From Bacteroides_E sp964528875 (GTDB lineage: Bacteria; Bacteroidota; Bacteroidia; Bacteroidales; Bacteroidaceae), in the NCBI GenBank assembly GCA_964528875.1, contig CAZGUI010000002.1, forward strand, positions 1 through 64,000: DNA of 64,000 nt. The letters are read 5' to 3'. A program made the position numbers and the translations under genes. Shown here piece by piece: positions 8,703 through 18,351 of the stretch. Positions within the stretch are counted from its first letter, which is position 1. The number at the start of each line of letters is the position of its first letter. The notes beneath the pieces were generated by a model. The model was given only the letters and a program-made list of their open reading frames with translations. It was not told where the DNA came from and made no database searches.

Positions 8703-10214
8703 CTATTTTGCTACACGCTCAAGCCATTTCACCATTGCTAGCATAGCAATCATTGAAATAGCACAGACTACAACGAAAACGCCCCACGTTACAGAGATAG
8801 ATATATTTTCGTACATCATTGCACCTAAGAATAATGAGAAATTTCCTACAGCAGTTGCCCCTAACCAACATCCTTGCATTAACCCTTGAAGATGAGTTGG
8901 AGCTACCTTAGAAACAAAGGATAATCCTAATGGAGAAATAAACAACTCGGCAACAGTAAGGATAAAATAGGTGCCAAATAACAACCAAGGAGTAACACGC
9001 ATTTCAAAAGGTAAGCCTCCCATTGCTGTTACTTCTTTAAGAGGAGGTAGCTCTATTGAACCCACAGCCATTAAGGCAAATGCAATGGCTGCAATCCCCA
9101 TACCTATAGCTATTTTTCGTGGAGTAGATGGTTCTTTACCTTTTCTTGCTAATCGAGAGAAGAAGAACATAATGATTGGAGTTAAGAAAACAACTACAAA
9201 TGGATTGATCGTTTGGAATATTTCAGCAGAAATATCATAACCAAACACTTGTAATTGAGTGTAGTCTTTAGCAAAAAACGTTAATGTTAAACCATTCTGA
9301 TGGAATGAGAACCAAAAGAAAATAACTACAGCAAACACTGCAAACAAAGCATAAATACGTTGCTTAATTTCTTTTGCATCTTGACGAATTTCTTCTTTAG
9401 TGATTCCTGCTTTATCGTCCTTTTTATTTTGAACTACATTTCTGTCTGGAAGAATACGTTTATAAATCATAAAAACAACCAGAGAGATAAGCATAGCAAC
9501 TATAGCTACTGAAAACGCATAATGAAATCCGGTATTGAATGCATTCAAATAATTATCAGCAAATGTATTCATATCAGGTATAATACCTCCTGACACTTGC
9601 GTTGCTAGTTCTGTGAAGTTACCATTCATTACTTCTGATGACATTGTCCCATTTTTATATTGCCAACACAGCTCAGGAAGAACTGAATTATAGGCAAAAC
9701 CTTGGGATTTCACAAACCAATTACGAACCCAAATAGCAGTAAAAGGAGCAAAAATAGCACCCACATTGATAAACATATAGAATAATTGGAATCCGGCATC
9801 TCGCATCTTGGAATACCTTTCATTATCGTATAATTGTCCAACCAAAGCTTGAAGATTCCCTTTAAAAAGACCATTACCAAACGCAATAACAAGGAGAGCC
9901 GCTAAGGCAATCCATTCGGTAGTTATCAAACTAGGCATAGCTAGGAGTACATACCCTAGTCCCATAACAACTAAACCAGTCATTATAGTACCTTTATAGT
10001 TCTTGGTCCAGTCTGCAACAACTCCTCCTAATAAGGCTAGAATGTAAATTACACCATAAAATAAAGAGTATATTCGCCCCACTTCTTCACCGGACATACC
10101 AAATTTAGACATCAAAAAAAGTGTTAGAATGGCCATCATGGTATAAAACCCAAAACGTTCACCCATATTCGCAAGAGCAGCAGGAATTAATCCTTTTGGT
10201 TGATTTTTAAACAT
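8703..10214 (-). CDS. POT-family peptide MFS transporter
   Basis: A 503-residue inner-membrane protein with about 12-14 transmembrane helices. Its start, 'GERFGFYTMMAILTLFL', matches the proton-dependent oligopeptide transporter (POT/PTR2) family, which imports di- and tripeptides with protons. The usual first-helix ExxER motif reads N16-x-x-E19-R20, so the first acidic residue is Asn; this may mark a variant coupling mode or a different substrate. A long periplasmic loop lies near residues 170-230. A -7 box (TACCTTTG, minus strand, 10270-10277) lies about 55 nt upstream. Confidence 0.88.
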   Translation of the reverse strand: MFKNQPKGLIPAALANMGERFGFYTMMAILTLFLMSKFGMSGEEVGRIYSLFYGVIYILALLGGVVADWTKNYKGTIMTGLVVMGLGYVLLAMPSLITTEWIALAALLVIAFGNGLFKGNLQALVGQLYDNERYSKMRDAGFQLFYMFINVGAIFAPFTAIWVRNWFVKSQGFAYNSVLPELCWQYKNGTMSSEVMNGNFTELATQVSGGIIPDMNTFADNYLNAFNTGFHYAFSVAIVAMLISLVVFMIYKRILPDRNVVQNKKDDKAGITKEEIRQDAKEIKQRIYALFAVFAVVIFFWFSFHQNGLTLTFFAKDYTQLQVFGYDISAEIFQTINPFVVVFLTPIIMFFFSRLARKGKEPSTPRKIAIGMGIAAIAFALMAVGSIELPPLKEVTAMGGLPFEMRVTPWLLFGTYFILTVAELFISPLGLSFVSKVAPTHLQGLMQGCWLGATAVGNFSLFLGAMMYENISISVTWGVFVVVCAISMIAMLAMVKWLERVAK

Positions 10215-10269
10215 AGTTTTTGTGAATTTCTGTATTTAACGTATAATTATTCTATTTTTTTTATTTCCC

Positions 10270-10277
10270 CAAAGGTA
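10270..10277 (-). promoter_or_regulatory. Bacteroides -7 box for the peptide transporter
   Basis: TACCTTTG on the minus strand matches TAnnTTTG and lies 55 bp before the transporter ATG. No exact TTTG -33 element is seen at 19-21 bp. Confidence 0.5.
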
Positions 10278-10300
10278 TCATTTTAAATCCTAAAATTTTC

Positions 10301-10774
10301 TTAAAAGAGCAAACAAACTTCGGCTTTTACTACTTTTATCAAATCTAAAGGGTTGATTTCTATTTGAATTCCACGCTGTCCCGCACTCACAAAAATGGTA
10401 TCAAAATTCAAACAGGTTTCGTGAATATAAGTAGGATATAGCTTTTTCATACCAATGGGAGAACAAGCTCCTCGAATATATCCGGTCAACGATAATAAGG
10501 ATTTCATGGGAATTAAATCGACCTTTTTATTCCCTGATACTTTAGCTACAATCTTCAAGTCCAATTCTTGATCTCCGGGAATAACACAAACTATTGGACT
10601 AATTTTATTCCCTTCTAATACTAAGGTCTTAAAAATACGATCTACAGACTGCCCTGAAATTTCAGCTAAATGTACAGCACTTAAATCTTCTTCATCCACT
10701 ACATAGGTTAGCAATTCGTAATTTATTTTAGCTTGATCCAGTAACCGTGCAGCATTAGTTTTTATTTTTTTCAT
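10301..10774 (-). CDS. ybaK: YbaK-type Cys-tRNA(Pro) deacylase
   Basis: A 157-residue single-domain member of the YbaK/EbsC editing family, which hydrolyses mischarged Cys-tRNA(Pro) and sometimes other aminoacyl-tRNAs. Lys49 in 'RIFKTLVLEG' corresponds to the catalytic Lys of E. coli YbaK. The C-terminal 'GYIRGACSPIGMKK' and 'SAGQRGIQIEINPLDL' are characteristic of the family. Length is normal. It is a free-standing cytoplasmic gene between the peptide transporter and a divergent nucleobase permease. Confidence 0.92.
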   Translation of the reverse strand: MKKIKTNAARLLDQAKINYELLTYVVDEEDLSAVHLAEISGQSVDRIFKTLVLEGNKISPIVCVIPGDQELDLKIVAKVSGNKKVDLIPMKSLLSLTGYIRGACSPIGMKKLYPTYIHETCLNFDTIFVSAGQRGIQIEINPLDLIKVVKAEVCLLF

Positions 10775-10888
10775 ATCATTATATTAGTTAACAAAAACTA
10801 TTTTAATGAGTTAAATCTTGTGTAGCACTCATTTTTAGTGTAATTTTAACTTGTTTATATAATTATTTATAAATCAAGCCTTAAAGAT

Positions 10889-12160
10889 ATGAACTTCCGA
10901 TATAACCTCAATGATAAACTACCACCCTTTTCATTAATAATGTATGGGGTACAATGGTTTTTAGTCTCTATTCCTATGGTGGTTATACTAAGTGCAGTTA
11001 TTGGAAACATTCAAGGATTAAACACCACAGATCATATTTTTTATACGCAAAAACTGCTCATTATCATGGGGGTTGGACTTATTTTACAAGTAGTATGGGG
11101 ACATAAAATGCCTGTTGTTATTGGTCCTGCTTCTGTTTTACTTATTGGTGTGTTATCGGCAGGTACAACAAATATTTCACAGATATATACAGCGATAATA
11201 ATTGGAGGTGCCATACTACTCGCAGTGTATTTCAGCCGTATACTCTCTAAGATACAATTCATATTCACCTCCCGAATTGTGATTGTCATTATGTCTCTAA
11301 TTGCATTTACACTTTCACCTGTAATTCTTCGCTTAATTTTTTCAGATGAAAAACATTCGTTATTTGCCTTGATTTTCTCTTTAGGTTTTATTCTATTAAT
11401 GACATTAGCCAATCATCTATTTAAAGGAATATGGAAATCAACCGTTGTACTATTGGCTTTAGTTATAGGCACTATTGTGTGTTTTGCTGTTACCGGACTT
11501 CCAACAATAGAGAACACCATAACTACAGGAAAAACAGATGGATGGTTTATCTCTTTTGACTTTGATTTAGGAGTCACTATATCCTTTTTATTTTGCTATA
11601 TAGCCCTATTAATTAATGAATTAGGATCAGTACAATCAGTAGGGAAAATCATTGGTGCTGACCAATTAGACAAACGTAGTGAACGTTCGGTTGGTGTAAC
11701 GGGCATTATGAATATCGCTGCCGGATCAATGGGAGTTATTGGACCGGTAGATTACTCTTTAAGTCCCGGATTAATTATGTCTACCGGATGTGCTTCTAGA
11801 TATCCTCTTATTTTTACGGGAGCAGCTCTTACTTTATGTGCTTTCTTCCCATCTTTAATACACTATTTAACCTTAATACCGGAACTCACTATGGGTACCA
11901 TCTTACTCTATTTGATGGCTACTCAACTTTCTGCTTCCTTTCAGATGATTGGTACTGAAAAGAAAGTCATTACAAGTTTCAATGACAGTTTAGTTATTGG
12001 TTTACCATTAATGGTAGGACTTTTTTTATCATTCGCACCAGAGGCTGTACTCAATCAAATACCTGCTACATTTCGCCCTATTCTTGGAAACGGCTTTGTT
12101 ATGGGTGTAGTTACGGTCCTACTATTAGAATACGTTATTTTCAGGAAAAAGAAAATATAA
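10889..12160 (+). CDS. NCS2-family uracil/xanthine permease
   Basis: A 423-residue integral membrane protein with about 12-14 transmembrane helices, of the nucleobase/ascorbate (NCS2) family that imports uracil, xanthine or related bases with protons. Features include 'LLINELGSVQSVGKIIGAD' and the following 'GIMNIAAGSMGVIGPVDYS', the usual helix 8-10 region with substrate-contacting acidic residues. The exact base cannot be told from sequence. The M16 peptidase gene begins 19 bp downstream, so the two may be co-transcribed though functionally unrelated. Confidence 0.85.
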   Translation: MNFRYNLNDKLPPFSLIMYGVQWFLVSIPMVVILSAVIGNIQGLNTTDHIFYTQKLLIIMGVGLILQVVWGHKMPVVIGPASVLLIGVLSAGTTNISQIYTAIIIGGAILLAVYFSRILSKIQFIFTSRIVIVIMSLIAFTLSPVILRLIFSDEKHSLFALIFSLGFILLMTLANHLFKGIWKSTVVLLALVIGTIVCFAVTGLPTIENTITTGKTDGWFISFDFDLGVTISFLFCYIALLINELGSVQSVGKIIGADQLDKRSERSVGVTGIMNIAAGSMGVIGPVDYSLSPGLIMSTGCASRYPLIFTGAALTLCAFFPSLIHYLTLIPELTMGTILLYLMATQLSASFQMIGTEKKVITSFNDSLVIGLPLMVGLFLSFAPEAVLNQIPATFRPILGNGFVMGVVTVLLLEYVIFRKKKI

Positions 12161-12179
12161 TTACTAACAAATACACTAT

Positions 12180-15095
12180 ATGAAATCAAAACATTTTTCA
12201 CTTTTACTTACGGCTGTTCTATGCCTGTTCTTGATGGGATGTAGCAGCAGCAAGTACAATTATGAGGAAGTCCCTAATGATCCTTTAAACACTAAAATCT
12301 ATACGCTAGACAATGGATTGAAAGTGTTTATGAGTGTAAACAAGGAGACTCCACGCATTCAAACCTTTATAGCTGTCAAGGTGGGTGGAAAAAATGACCC
12401 TAAAGAAACCACCGGGTTAGCTCACTATTTTGAACACTTAATGTTTAAAGGAACCCAGCAATTTGGCACGTATGATTACGCATCTGAAGAGCCTCTTTTA
12501 AATGCTATTGAAGAGCAATTTGAGATCTACAGAAAGACCACAGATAATGAAGAGAGAGATGCTATTTATCAAGTGATAGACAGTCTTTCTTATGAGGCAT
12601 CAAAATTTGCTATACCCAATGAATACGACAAACTAATGACTGCCATTGGATCAACAGGAACTAATGCTTATACCGGATACGATCAAACTGTATATGTGGA
12701 AAACATTCCATCTAATCAAGTCGAGAACTGGGTGAAAATTCAGGCTGACCGATTTGAGAACAGTATTATTCGTGGGTTCCACACCGAATTAGAGACTGTT
12801 TACGAAGAAAAAAACATGTCTTTAACTCGCGATTCTAGAAAAGTAACTGAGGCTATGTTTAACTCCCTATATCCTCATCATCCTTACGGTACACAAACTG
12901 TTTTAGGAACACAAGAACACTTAAAAAACCCCTCTATAACCAAAATCAAAGAGTACTATAAGACCTGGTATGTTCCCAATAATATGGCTATTTGTTTGTC
13001 GGGTGATTTTGATCCGGATACAATGGTTGAACTGCTAGAAAAACATTTTGGACATTTACAGCCTAATCCTAACCTTCCCCAACTAACCACTGAAAAAGAA
13101 CAAGAAATAAATAGTCCTATTGTTCGTACAGTATTAGGACCTGAAGCAGAAAATGTAACCTTATCGTGGCGTTTTCCGGCTATTAACCATTCCGACTTTG
13201 CAGGTTTAGAAGTTTTATCTTATCTGTTATACAATGGAACTGCCGGTTTGATAGACTTGAATCTAAACCAACAACAAAAGGTCTTAATGGCTTATGCAGG
13301 CATTTATAATATGGCTGATGCCAGTGCTTTTTTAGTTCAGGCAAGACCCAAAGAGGGACAAACTTTAGATGAAGTAAAATCATTGGTACTTGAACAGATT
13401 GAGGAATTAAGAAATGGAAAGTTTGATGAAAACGAGCTAAAAGCTGTAATCAATAACATCAAATTGGAGCAAATGAACAGCTTTGAAAAAAATAGAGACA
13501 GAGCTGATTACTTTGTGAGTTCGTTTATTAATGATTTGGAATGGAAAGAAGTTGTTGCTCGTTTCAATAACATCAGTAATTTGACTGTAGAACAAATCAA
13601 AGAACTTGCAAACATCTATTTAAAAGAGACTAATTATGCTTTAATCTACAAGCGTACGGGAGTAAATCCGGATGAGGTAAAAATGCCGAAACCGAAAATC
13701 ACGCCTATTGTAATGAATAGAGATTCGGTTAGTAACTTTTTAGATAATATTCAAGCCAGTAAAGTTACTCCTATTGAACCGGTATTTTTAGATTATGAAA
13801 AAGACTTAACTCATTTGTCTACTAAAGACGGATTACCCATTATATACAAACAAAATACCACTAATGAATTGTTTCAACTCTTCTTCTATTTTGATCTAGG
13901 AAGAAATCAATTCAAAGAGTTAAGTACAGCATTCAACTACTTTGACTATGTAGGTACTTCAAAAATGAGTGCTGAAGAGATAAAAAAAGCATTCTATCAG
14001 TTAGCTTGCAACTATAATTTCTCTGCAGGAAATGAATCGACCTATTTCTCTATTTCGGGCTTACATGAGAATATGGAGGAAGCTCTAAAATTAGTGGAGC
14101 ATTTAATAAGCGATGCGCAAATTGATACTGAAGCCTATACCAGTTTAGTAGCAGATATTTTACAATCCAGAAGTAATGCAAAACTGAATCAAGCACAAAA
14201 CTTCTCTCGATTAACCAATTATGCCATTTGGGGAGAAGACTCACCTGATAAAAACATTATGTCAGAAGATGAACTAAAAGCCACCAATCCGGAATCATTA
14301 CTACAGTTGGTTAAAAGTTTAAGAAACTATGAACACAAAGTGTTATACTATGGTCCGGCTCCATCAGGAACACTATCACAAGTCATAGAAAAAGAACACG
14401 TGCTAGAAACACCATTACAACCTGTACCGGAAAGTATTCGTTTCTCACAACAAGAAACAACGAAAAATGAGGTTTTAATTGCACCTTATAATGCTCAACA
14501 AATTTATTTAGGAATGTACTCTAATCAGGAAGAGCTTTATAATACTGAAATAGAACCTGCACGCTCATTATATAATGAGTATTTTGGAGGAGGGATGAAT
14601 TCCATTGTTTTCCAAGAGATGCGCGAAAGCCGTGGTTTAGCATACTCAGCTTGGGCAGGACTTTCTGCTCCGAGTAAATTAAAGTATCCTTACACCTTAA
14701 GAGCACAAATAGCAACTCAAAATGATAAAATGATGGATGCCATTGATGCTTTCTATGAAATCATTGAGAATATACCTCTATCGGAATCGGCCTTTACCTT
14801 AGCTAAAGAAGGTATATTGGCTCGCATTCGCACAAACAGAATCATTAAAAGTGATGTGATTTGGAATTACTTAAATGCAGAAGAGTTAGGTATTAAAGAA
14901 GATAAAAGAAAAGTCATCTTTAATGAGATTCAGAAAATGACTCTACAAGATGTACTTCAATTCCACGATGAATGGATTAAAAATAGAAAATATACTTATT
15001 TTATTTTAGGTAATAAAAAGGATTTAGACCTTAAGAGCTTAGAAAAAATAGGGCCTATTAAGCATTTAACTTCAAAAGACATTTTTGGTTTTTAA
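12180..15095 (+). CDS. M16-family zinc metallopeptidase lipoprotein
   Basis: A 971-residue protein with a lipoprotein signal ('LCLFLMGC', Cys21), so envelope-anchored. The inverted zinc motif HxxEH is H82-Y-F-E85-H86 in 'GLAHYFEHLMFKG', and a downstream 'ELETVYEEK' supplies the third zinc ligand. The C-terminal half is a second, catalytically silent M16 domain carrying the 'GLAYSAWAG'-type Arg/Tyr substrate-binding motif ('MRESRGLAYS'). Such two-domain pitrilysin-like enzymes degrade peptides. It ends at a bidirectional terminator. Confidence 0.93.
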   Translation: MKSKHFSLLLTAVLCLFLMGCSSSKYNYEEVPNDPLNTKIYTLDNGLKVFMSVNKETPRIQTFIAVKVGGKNDPKETTGLAHYFEHLMFKGTQQFGTYDYASEEPLLNAIEEQFEIYRKTTDNEERDAIYQVIDSLSYEASKFAIPNEYDKLMTAIGSTGTNAYTGYDQTVYVENIPSNQVENWVKIQADRFENSIIRGFHTELETVYEEKNMSLTRDSRKVTEAMFNSLYPHHPYGTQTVLGTQEHLKNPSITKIKEYYKTWYVPNNMAICLSGDFDPDTMVELLEKHFGHLQPNPNLPQLTTEKEQEINSPIVRTVLGPEAENVTLSWRFPAINHSDFAGLEVLSYLLYNGTAGLIDLNLNQQQKVLMAYAGIYNMADASAFLVQARPKEGQTLDEVKSLVLEQIEELRNGKFDENELKAVINNIKLEQMNSFEKNRDRADYFVSSFINDLEWKEVVARFNNISNLTVEQIKELANIYLKETNYALIYKRTGVNPDEVKMPKPKITPIVMNRDSVSNFLDNIQASKVTPIEPVFLDYEKDLTHLSTKDGLPIIYKQNTTNELFQLFFYFDLGRNQFKELSTAFNYFDYVGTSKMSAEEIKKAFYQLACNYNFSAGNESTYFSISGLHENMEEALKLVEHLISDAQIDTEAYTSLVADILQSRSNAKLNQAQNFSRLTNYAIWGEDSPDKNIMSEDELKATNPESLLQLVKSLRNYEHKVLYYGPAPSGTLSQVIEKEHVLETPLQPVPESIRFSQQETTKNEVLIAPYNAQQIYLGMYSNQEELYNTEIEPARSLYNEYFGGGMNSIVFQEMRESRGLAYSAWAGLSAPSKLKYPYTLRAQIATQNDKMMDAIDAFYEIIENIPLSESAFTLAKEGILARIRTNRIIKSDVIWNYLNAEELGIKEDKRKVIFNEIQKMTLQDVLQFHDEWIKNRKYTYFILGNKKDLDLKSLEKIGPIKHLTSKDIFGF

Positions 15096-15120
15096 GAATA
15101 GAAACCATTAATCAAGAATA

Positions 15121-15159
15121 AAAAAATGCTTCTGCTATAAACTAGCAGAAGCATTTTTT
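15121..15159. terminator. Bidirectional intrinsic terminator
   Basis: Arms ATGCTTCTGCT (15126-15136) and AGCAGAAGCAT (15144-15154) are extended by A6 and T6 tracts on the outside, so it can end transcription of both the M16 gene and the leftward xyl operon. Confidence 0.88.
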
Positions 15160-15231
15160 TATTCTAACGTTTGTTTCATCTCATTGAACAGATTACAGAA
15201 AACCTCTTCAGGATATAAAACATCGATTCAT

Positions 15232-16686
15232 TTATCTCTTCTTCCAAAGTTCAGTCATATCCTCTAGTGTTTTACCTTTGGTTTCAGGCACAAAACGCCA
15301 AACAAATAGTGCTGCTAAAATACAGATAGTGCCATAAATTCCATAAGCAAACATTGGACTGAAATCGTATAATGCAGGGAAACTAGCTGATACAATGTAA
15401 TTAAATATCCATTGGAATGCCACAGCAATAGCTATAGCTTGACCACGAATAGTGTTAGGGAATATTTCTGAGATTAACACCCAACAAATTGGTCCCCAAG
15501 ACATCATAAAGAAAGCAGCATAAACAATAATAGAAAGAACAGGAACAATTCCGGTAATACTTAAGCTATCGCACATAGCTACAGAGAACGCACCAATAGC
15601 CATTCCTATGGAACCAACGATAAGCAAAGGTTTACGTCCAACCTTATCTACAGTGAAAATAGCGACTAGCGTAAATATAATGTTTACTATTCCCATAAGA
15701 ACTGTTTGCATCATTCCACCTCCTTCAGCACCTGCACCTTCAAATATACGTGGGGCATAATAGAGAACAGCATTAATACCAATAGCTTGTTGGAAAACAG
15801 AAAGCATAATTCCAATAGCAATTACTGCTACACCATAAGTAAGTAATTTCTCGGTTTTTTCTTTAGCTGTTTGTTTTATCTCTAGTAAAATCTTATTAGC
15901 TTCAATCGTTCCATTGATTCGCTCTAATACAGAGAAAGCTTTGGTTTCTTCACCTGCCAAAACCAAGTAACGTGGAGTTTTAGGAACAAAGAACAATAAA
16001 AAGCCAAATATAGCAGCAGGAAATGCTTCGGAAAGAAACATATAACGCCACCCTGTGAATACACTCCACATATCAGACTCTTCACTAACAACAAGTCGTG
16101 GCAGTTCAGCATCTGTTAATATAATAGGGTTTTGATGATCACCCATAATTAGATAATTCACAAAGTATACAACCAACATACCAAATATAATGGCAAACTG
16201 ATTACAAGAAACTAAAGTACCTCTGATATTAGAAGGAGCTATTTCTGCTATATACATAGGACAAACTGCCGATGCTAATCCCACACCTATTCCACCTAAT
16301 ACACGATAGAGATTAAAAGCCATCAATAATTCAAAAGATGGTTTATTGTATTCAAAAAACAAGAATTCAGGATAGAAAGAACCTAAAGCAGATAAGAAAA
16401 ACAAAACGGAAGCGAACCTTAAAGAGTTTCTTCTACCTAACTTACCCGCAAAATAGCCTGACGCAGCTCCACCAATAACACACCCAATCAGTGCGCTAGA
16501 AGAGGTTAAACCATGTAATATTTTATTATAAGCAAAGTCCGGTGCTGAAAGAAAAAAAGCTTCCAATCCTTTTTCTGCTCCGGAAATTACTGCGGTATCA
16601 TACCCAAAAAGCAAACCACCCAAAACAGCCACTAAAGTAATGGTGTATAGATAGCCCCTACTTCCTTCTTTTACTAATGTATTCAT
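15232..16686 (-). CDS. xylE: Xylose/sugar-proton symporter (MFS sugar porter)
   Basis: A 484-residue, 12-helix sugar porter of the major facilitator superfamily. Signatures include 'GGLLFGYDTAVISG' in helix 1, the 'GKLGRRNSLRFA' and 'DKVGRKPLLIVG' loops, and 'PETKGKTLEDM' at the C-terminus. As the last gene of a Nudix regulator-xylB-xylA operon, it is best read as the D-xylose:proton symporter. It begins 63 bp after xylA, with an intrinsic terminator-like hairpin in the gap that probably lowers its expression relative to xylA. Confidence 0.92.
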   Translation of the reverse strand: MNTLVKEGSRGYLYTITLVAVLGGLLFGYDTAVISGAEKGLEAFFLSAPDFAYNKILHGLTSSSALIGCVIGGAASGYFAGKLGRRNSLRFASVLFFLSALGSFYPEFLFFEYNKPSFELLMAFNLYRVLGGIGVGLASAVCPMYIAEIAPSNIRGTLVSCNQFAIIFGMLVVYFVNYLIMGDHQNPIILTDAELPRLVVSEESDMWSVFTGWRYMFLSEAFPAAIFGFLLFFVPKTPRYLVLAGEETKAFSVLERINGTIEANKILLEIKQTAKEKTEKLLTYGVAVIAIGIMLSVFQQAIGINAVLYYAPRIFEGAGAEGGGMMQTVLMGIVNIIFTLVAIFTVDKVGRKPLLIVGSIGMAIGAFSVAMCDSLSITGIVPVLSIIVYAAFFMMSWGPICWVLISEIFPNTIRGQAIAIAVAFQWIFNYIVSASFPALYDFSPMFAYGIYGTICILAALFVWRFVPETKGKTLEDMTELWKKR

Positions 16687-16708
16687 ATGTATAATTTAGT
16701 GTTAAAAA

Positions 16709-16738
16709 CGATCAGATAACCCGAAAGCTATCTGATCG
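16709..16738 (-). terminator. Intergenic terminator/attenuator between xylA and xylE
   Basis: Perfect 10-bp arms CGATCAGATA and TATCTGATCG (16709-16718, 16729-16738) are followed in the leftward direction by TTTTT. It lies inside the xyl operon, so partial read-through or 3'-end protection of xylA mRNA is likely. Confidence 0.7.
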
Positions 16739-16749
16739 GATAATTTAAT

Positions 16750-18066
16750 TTATGAATACATAGCAACTATGGCCTCATAAAGCTCTTGTTTACCACTGAT
16801 TTGTTTAGGTTCTCCATTTGCTTTAGCGTAAGCTACTAAATCTTCTAGAGTTAATTTACCTTCTACAAACTCTTTTCCTTTACCTTGATCAAAAGAAGCA
16901 TATCTTTCTTTCAACATTTCAAGGTATGGAGATTCATTAAGTAGTTTTGCGGCATTCTCCAATGCACGAGCCATTGCATCCATACCGGCAACATGTGCAA
17001 TTAGGATATCCTCTAAATCAGTAGAGTTTCTACGAATTTTAGCATCAAAGTTTGTGCCTCCATTACCCAATCCATTGTTACGAATAACATGAATCATTGC
17101 TTGAACTAATTCATACTGATTAATAGGGAATTGATCTGTATCCCAACCGTTTTGATAATCACCACGGTTAGCATCAATAGAACCTAACATATTATTATCA
17201 ACAGCAACAGCTAATTCGTGTTCAAAAGTATGACCAGCTAAAGTAGCATGATTCACCTCAATATTAACTTTAAAGTCTTTATCCAAATCATGTGCACGTA
17301 AAAAACCAATAACGGTTTCAGTATCAAAATCGTATTGATGTTTAGTAGGCTCCATAGGCTTAGGCTCAATTAAAAATGTACCTTTAAATCCTTTAGCACG
17401 AGCATAATCACGAGCTAATGTAAGAATCTGAGCCAAATTGTCTTTTTCTTTCTTTTGGTCTGTGTTTAGAAGAGACATATATCCTTCTCTACCACCCCAG
17501 AACACATAATTAGCACCACCTAATTCTATAGTAGCATCAATTGCATTTTTTATTTGTACTGCAGCACGAGCAACTACATCAAAATTAGGATTTGTAGCAG
17601 CACCATTCATATAACGCTTATCAGTAAATACGTTTGCAGTACCCCATAATAATTTGATACCTGTTTCTGCTTGTTTTTTCTTTGCATAAGCCACAATCTC
17701 TTTCAAATTAGACTCATACTCATCAATGTCATCTGCAGGGTCAATTAAATCAACGTCGTGAAAACAGTAATACTCAATACCAAGCTTTTGCATGATTTCA
17801 AATCCTGCATCCATTTTTTCTTTTGCAGCTTCAACAACATTAGTGTTTGTTTTCCAAGGGAAAGCTTGAGTATCTCCACCAAAGGGGTCGGAACCTTCAG
17901 CACATAAAGTGTGCCACCAGGCCAATGAAAACTTCAACCAATCTTTCATTTTTTTTCCATTAATTTCTTTATTTGGATCATAATAACGAAAAGCTAATGG
18001 ATTTTTACTTTCAACACCTTCAAACTCAATTTTCTTAATTCCGGGAAAAAATTCTTTTGTACTCAT
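16750..18066 (-). CDS. xylA: Xylose isomerase
   Basis: A 438-residue class II xylose isomerase converting D-xylose to D-xylulose in the cytoplasm with two divalent metals. The catalytic base motif 'YCFHDVDL' has His103 and Asp106. 'NYVFWGGREGYMSLL', 'FLIEPKPMEPTKHQYDFD' and 'SIDANRGDYQNGWDTDQFP' hold the metal ligands. Length matches the family. It is third in the leftward xyl operon, preceded by 285 bp that contain 22-bp-repeat locus B. Confidence 0.97.
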   Translation of the reverse strand: MSTKEFFPGIKKIEFEGVESKNPLAFRYYDPNKEINGKKMKDWLKFSLAWWHTLCAEGSDPFGGDTQAFPWKTNTNVVEAAKEKMDAGFEIMQKLGIEYYCFHDVDLIDPADDIDEYESNLKEIVAYAKKKQAETGIKLLWGTANVFTDKRYMNGAATNPNFDVVARAAVQIKNAIDATIELGGANYVFWGGREGYMSLLNTDQKKEKDNLAQILTLARDYARAKGFKGTFLIEPKPMEPTKHQYDFDTETVIGFLRAHDLDKDFKVNIEVNHATLAGHTFEHELAVAVDNNMLGSIDANRGDYQNGWDTDQFPINQYELVQAMIHVIRNNGLGNGGTNFDAKIRRNSTDLEDILIAHVAGMDAMARALENAAKLLNESPYLEMLKERYASFDQGKGKEFVEGKLTLEDLVAYAKANGEPKQISGKQELYEAIVAMYS

Positions 18067-18173
18067 TGTTTTATATTTTTAAATCAAACATTTATTATCT
18101 TTTTCTATTATATTCTGTGCATGTATTACACTATATTTAGGTTTAGAAATAGAGTGATAAAAAGATCTTTTGA

Positions 18174-18293
18174 AAAGAGGTCTTAGACCGGAGCCTCTTC
18201 GATCCTAGACCGAGCACCCTTCAGTCCTAGACCGACAGCCCCTCAGTCCTAGACCGACAGCCCCTCAGTCCTAGACCGAGTAAAGACCTCTTT
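18174..18293. repeat. 22-bp-period palindromic repeat, locus B (five units)
   Basis: Five units of the form rGTCCTAGACCGA start at 18179, 18201, 18223, 18245 and 18267, exactly 22 bp apart. The first two are degenerate; the last three are identical, and those three are separated by identical or near-identical 9-nt linkers (CAGCCCCTC). The array is framed by an 11-bp perfect inverted repeat, AAAGAGGTCTT (18174-18184) and AAGACCTCTTT (18283-18293), so the whole block can fold into a cruciform. It lies between xylA and xylB. Confidence 0.85.
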
Positions 18294-18351
18294 ATATCTC
18301 TTGTAGCGCAGGTCTATCTATCCTCTAAAAAGCAACCTCAATCAAGCAAAT

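Noticed and set aside
11041..11412. 123-residue gene opposite the nucleobase permease
   Set aside because: It is an antisense frame inside a well-conserved membrane protein gene, without its own start signals.
18174..18293. Possible CRISPR array
   Set aside because: Units are 13-15 nt with 7-9 nt linkers that are themselves nearly identical, and no cas gene is in the window; true spacers would be about 30 nt and unique.
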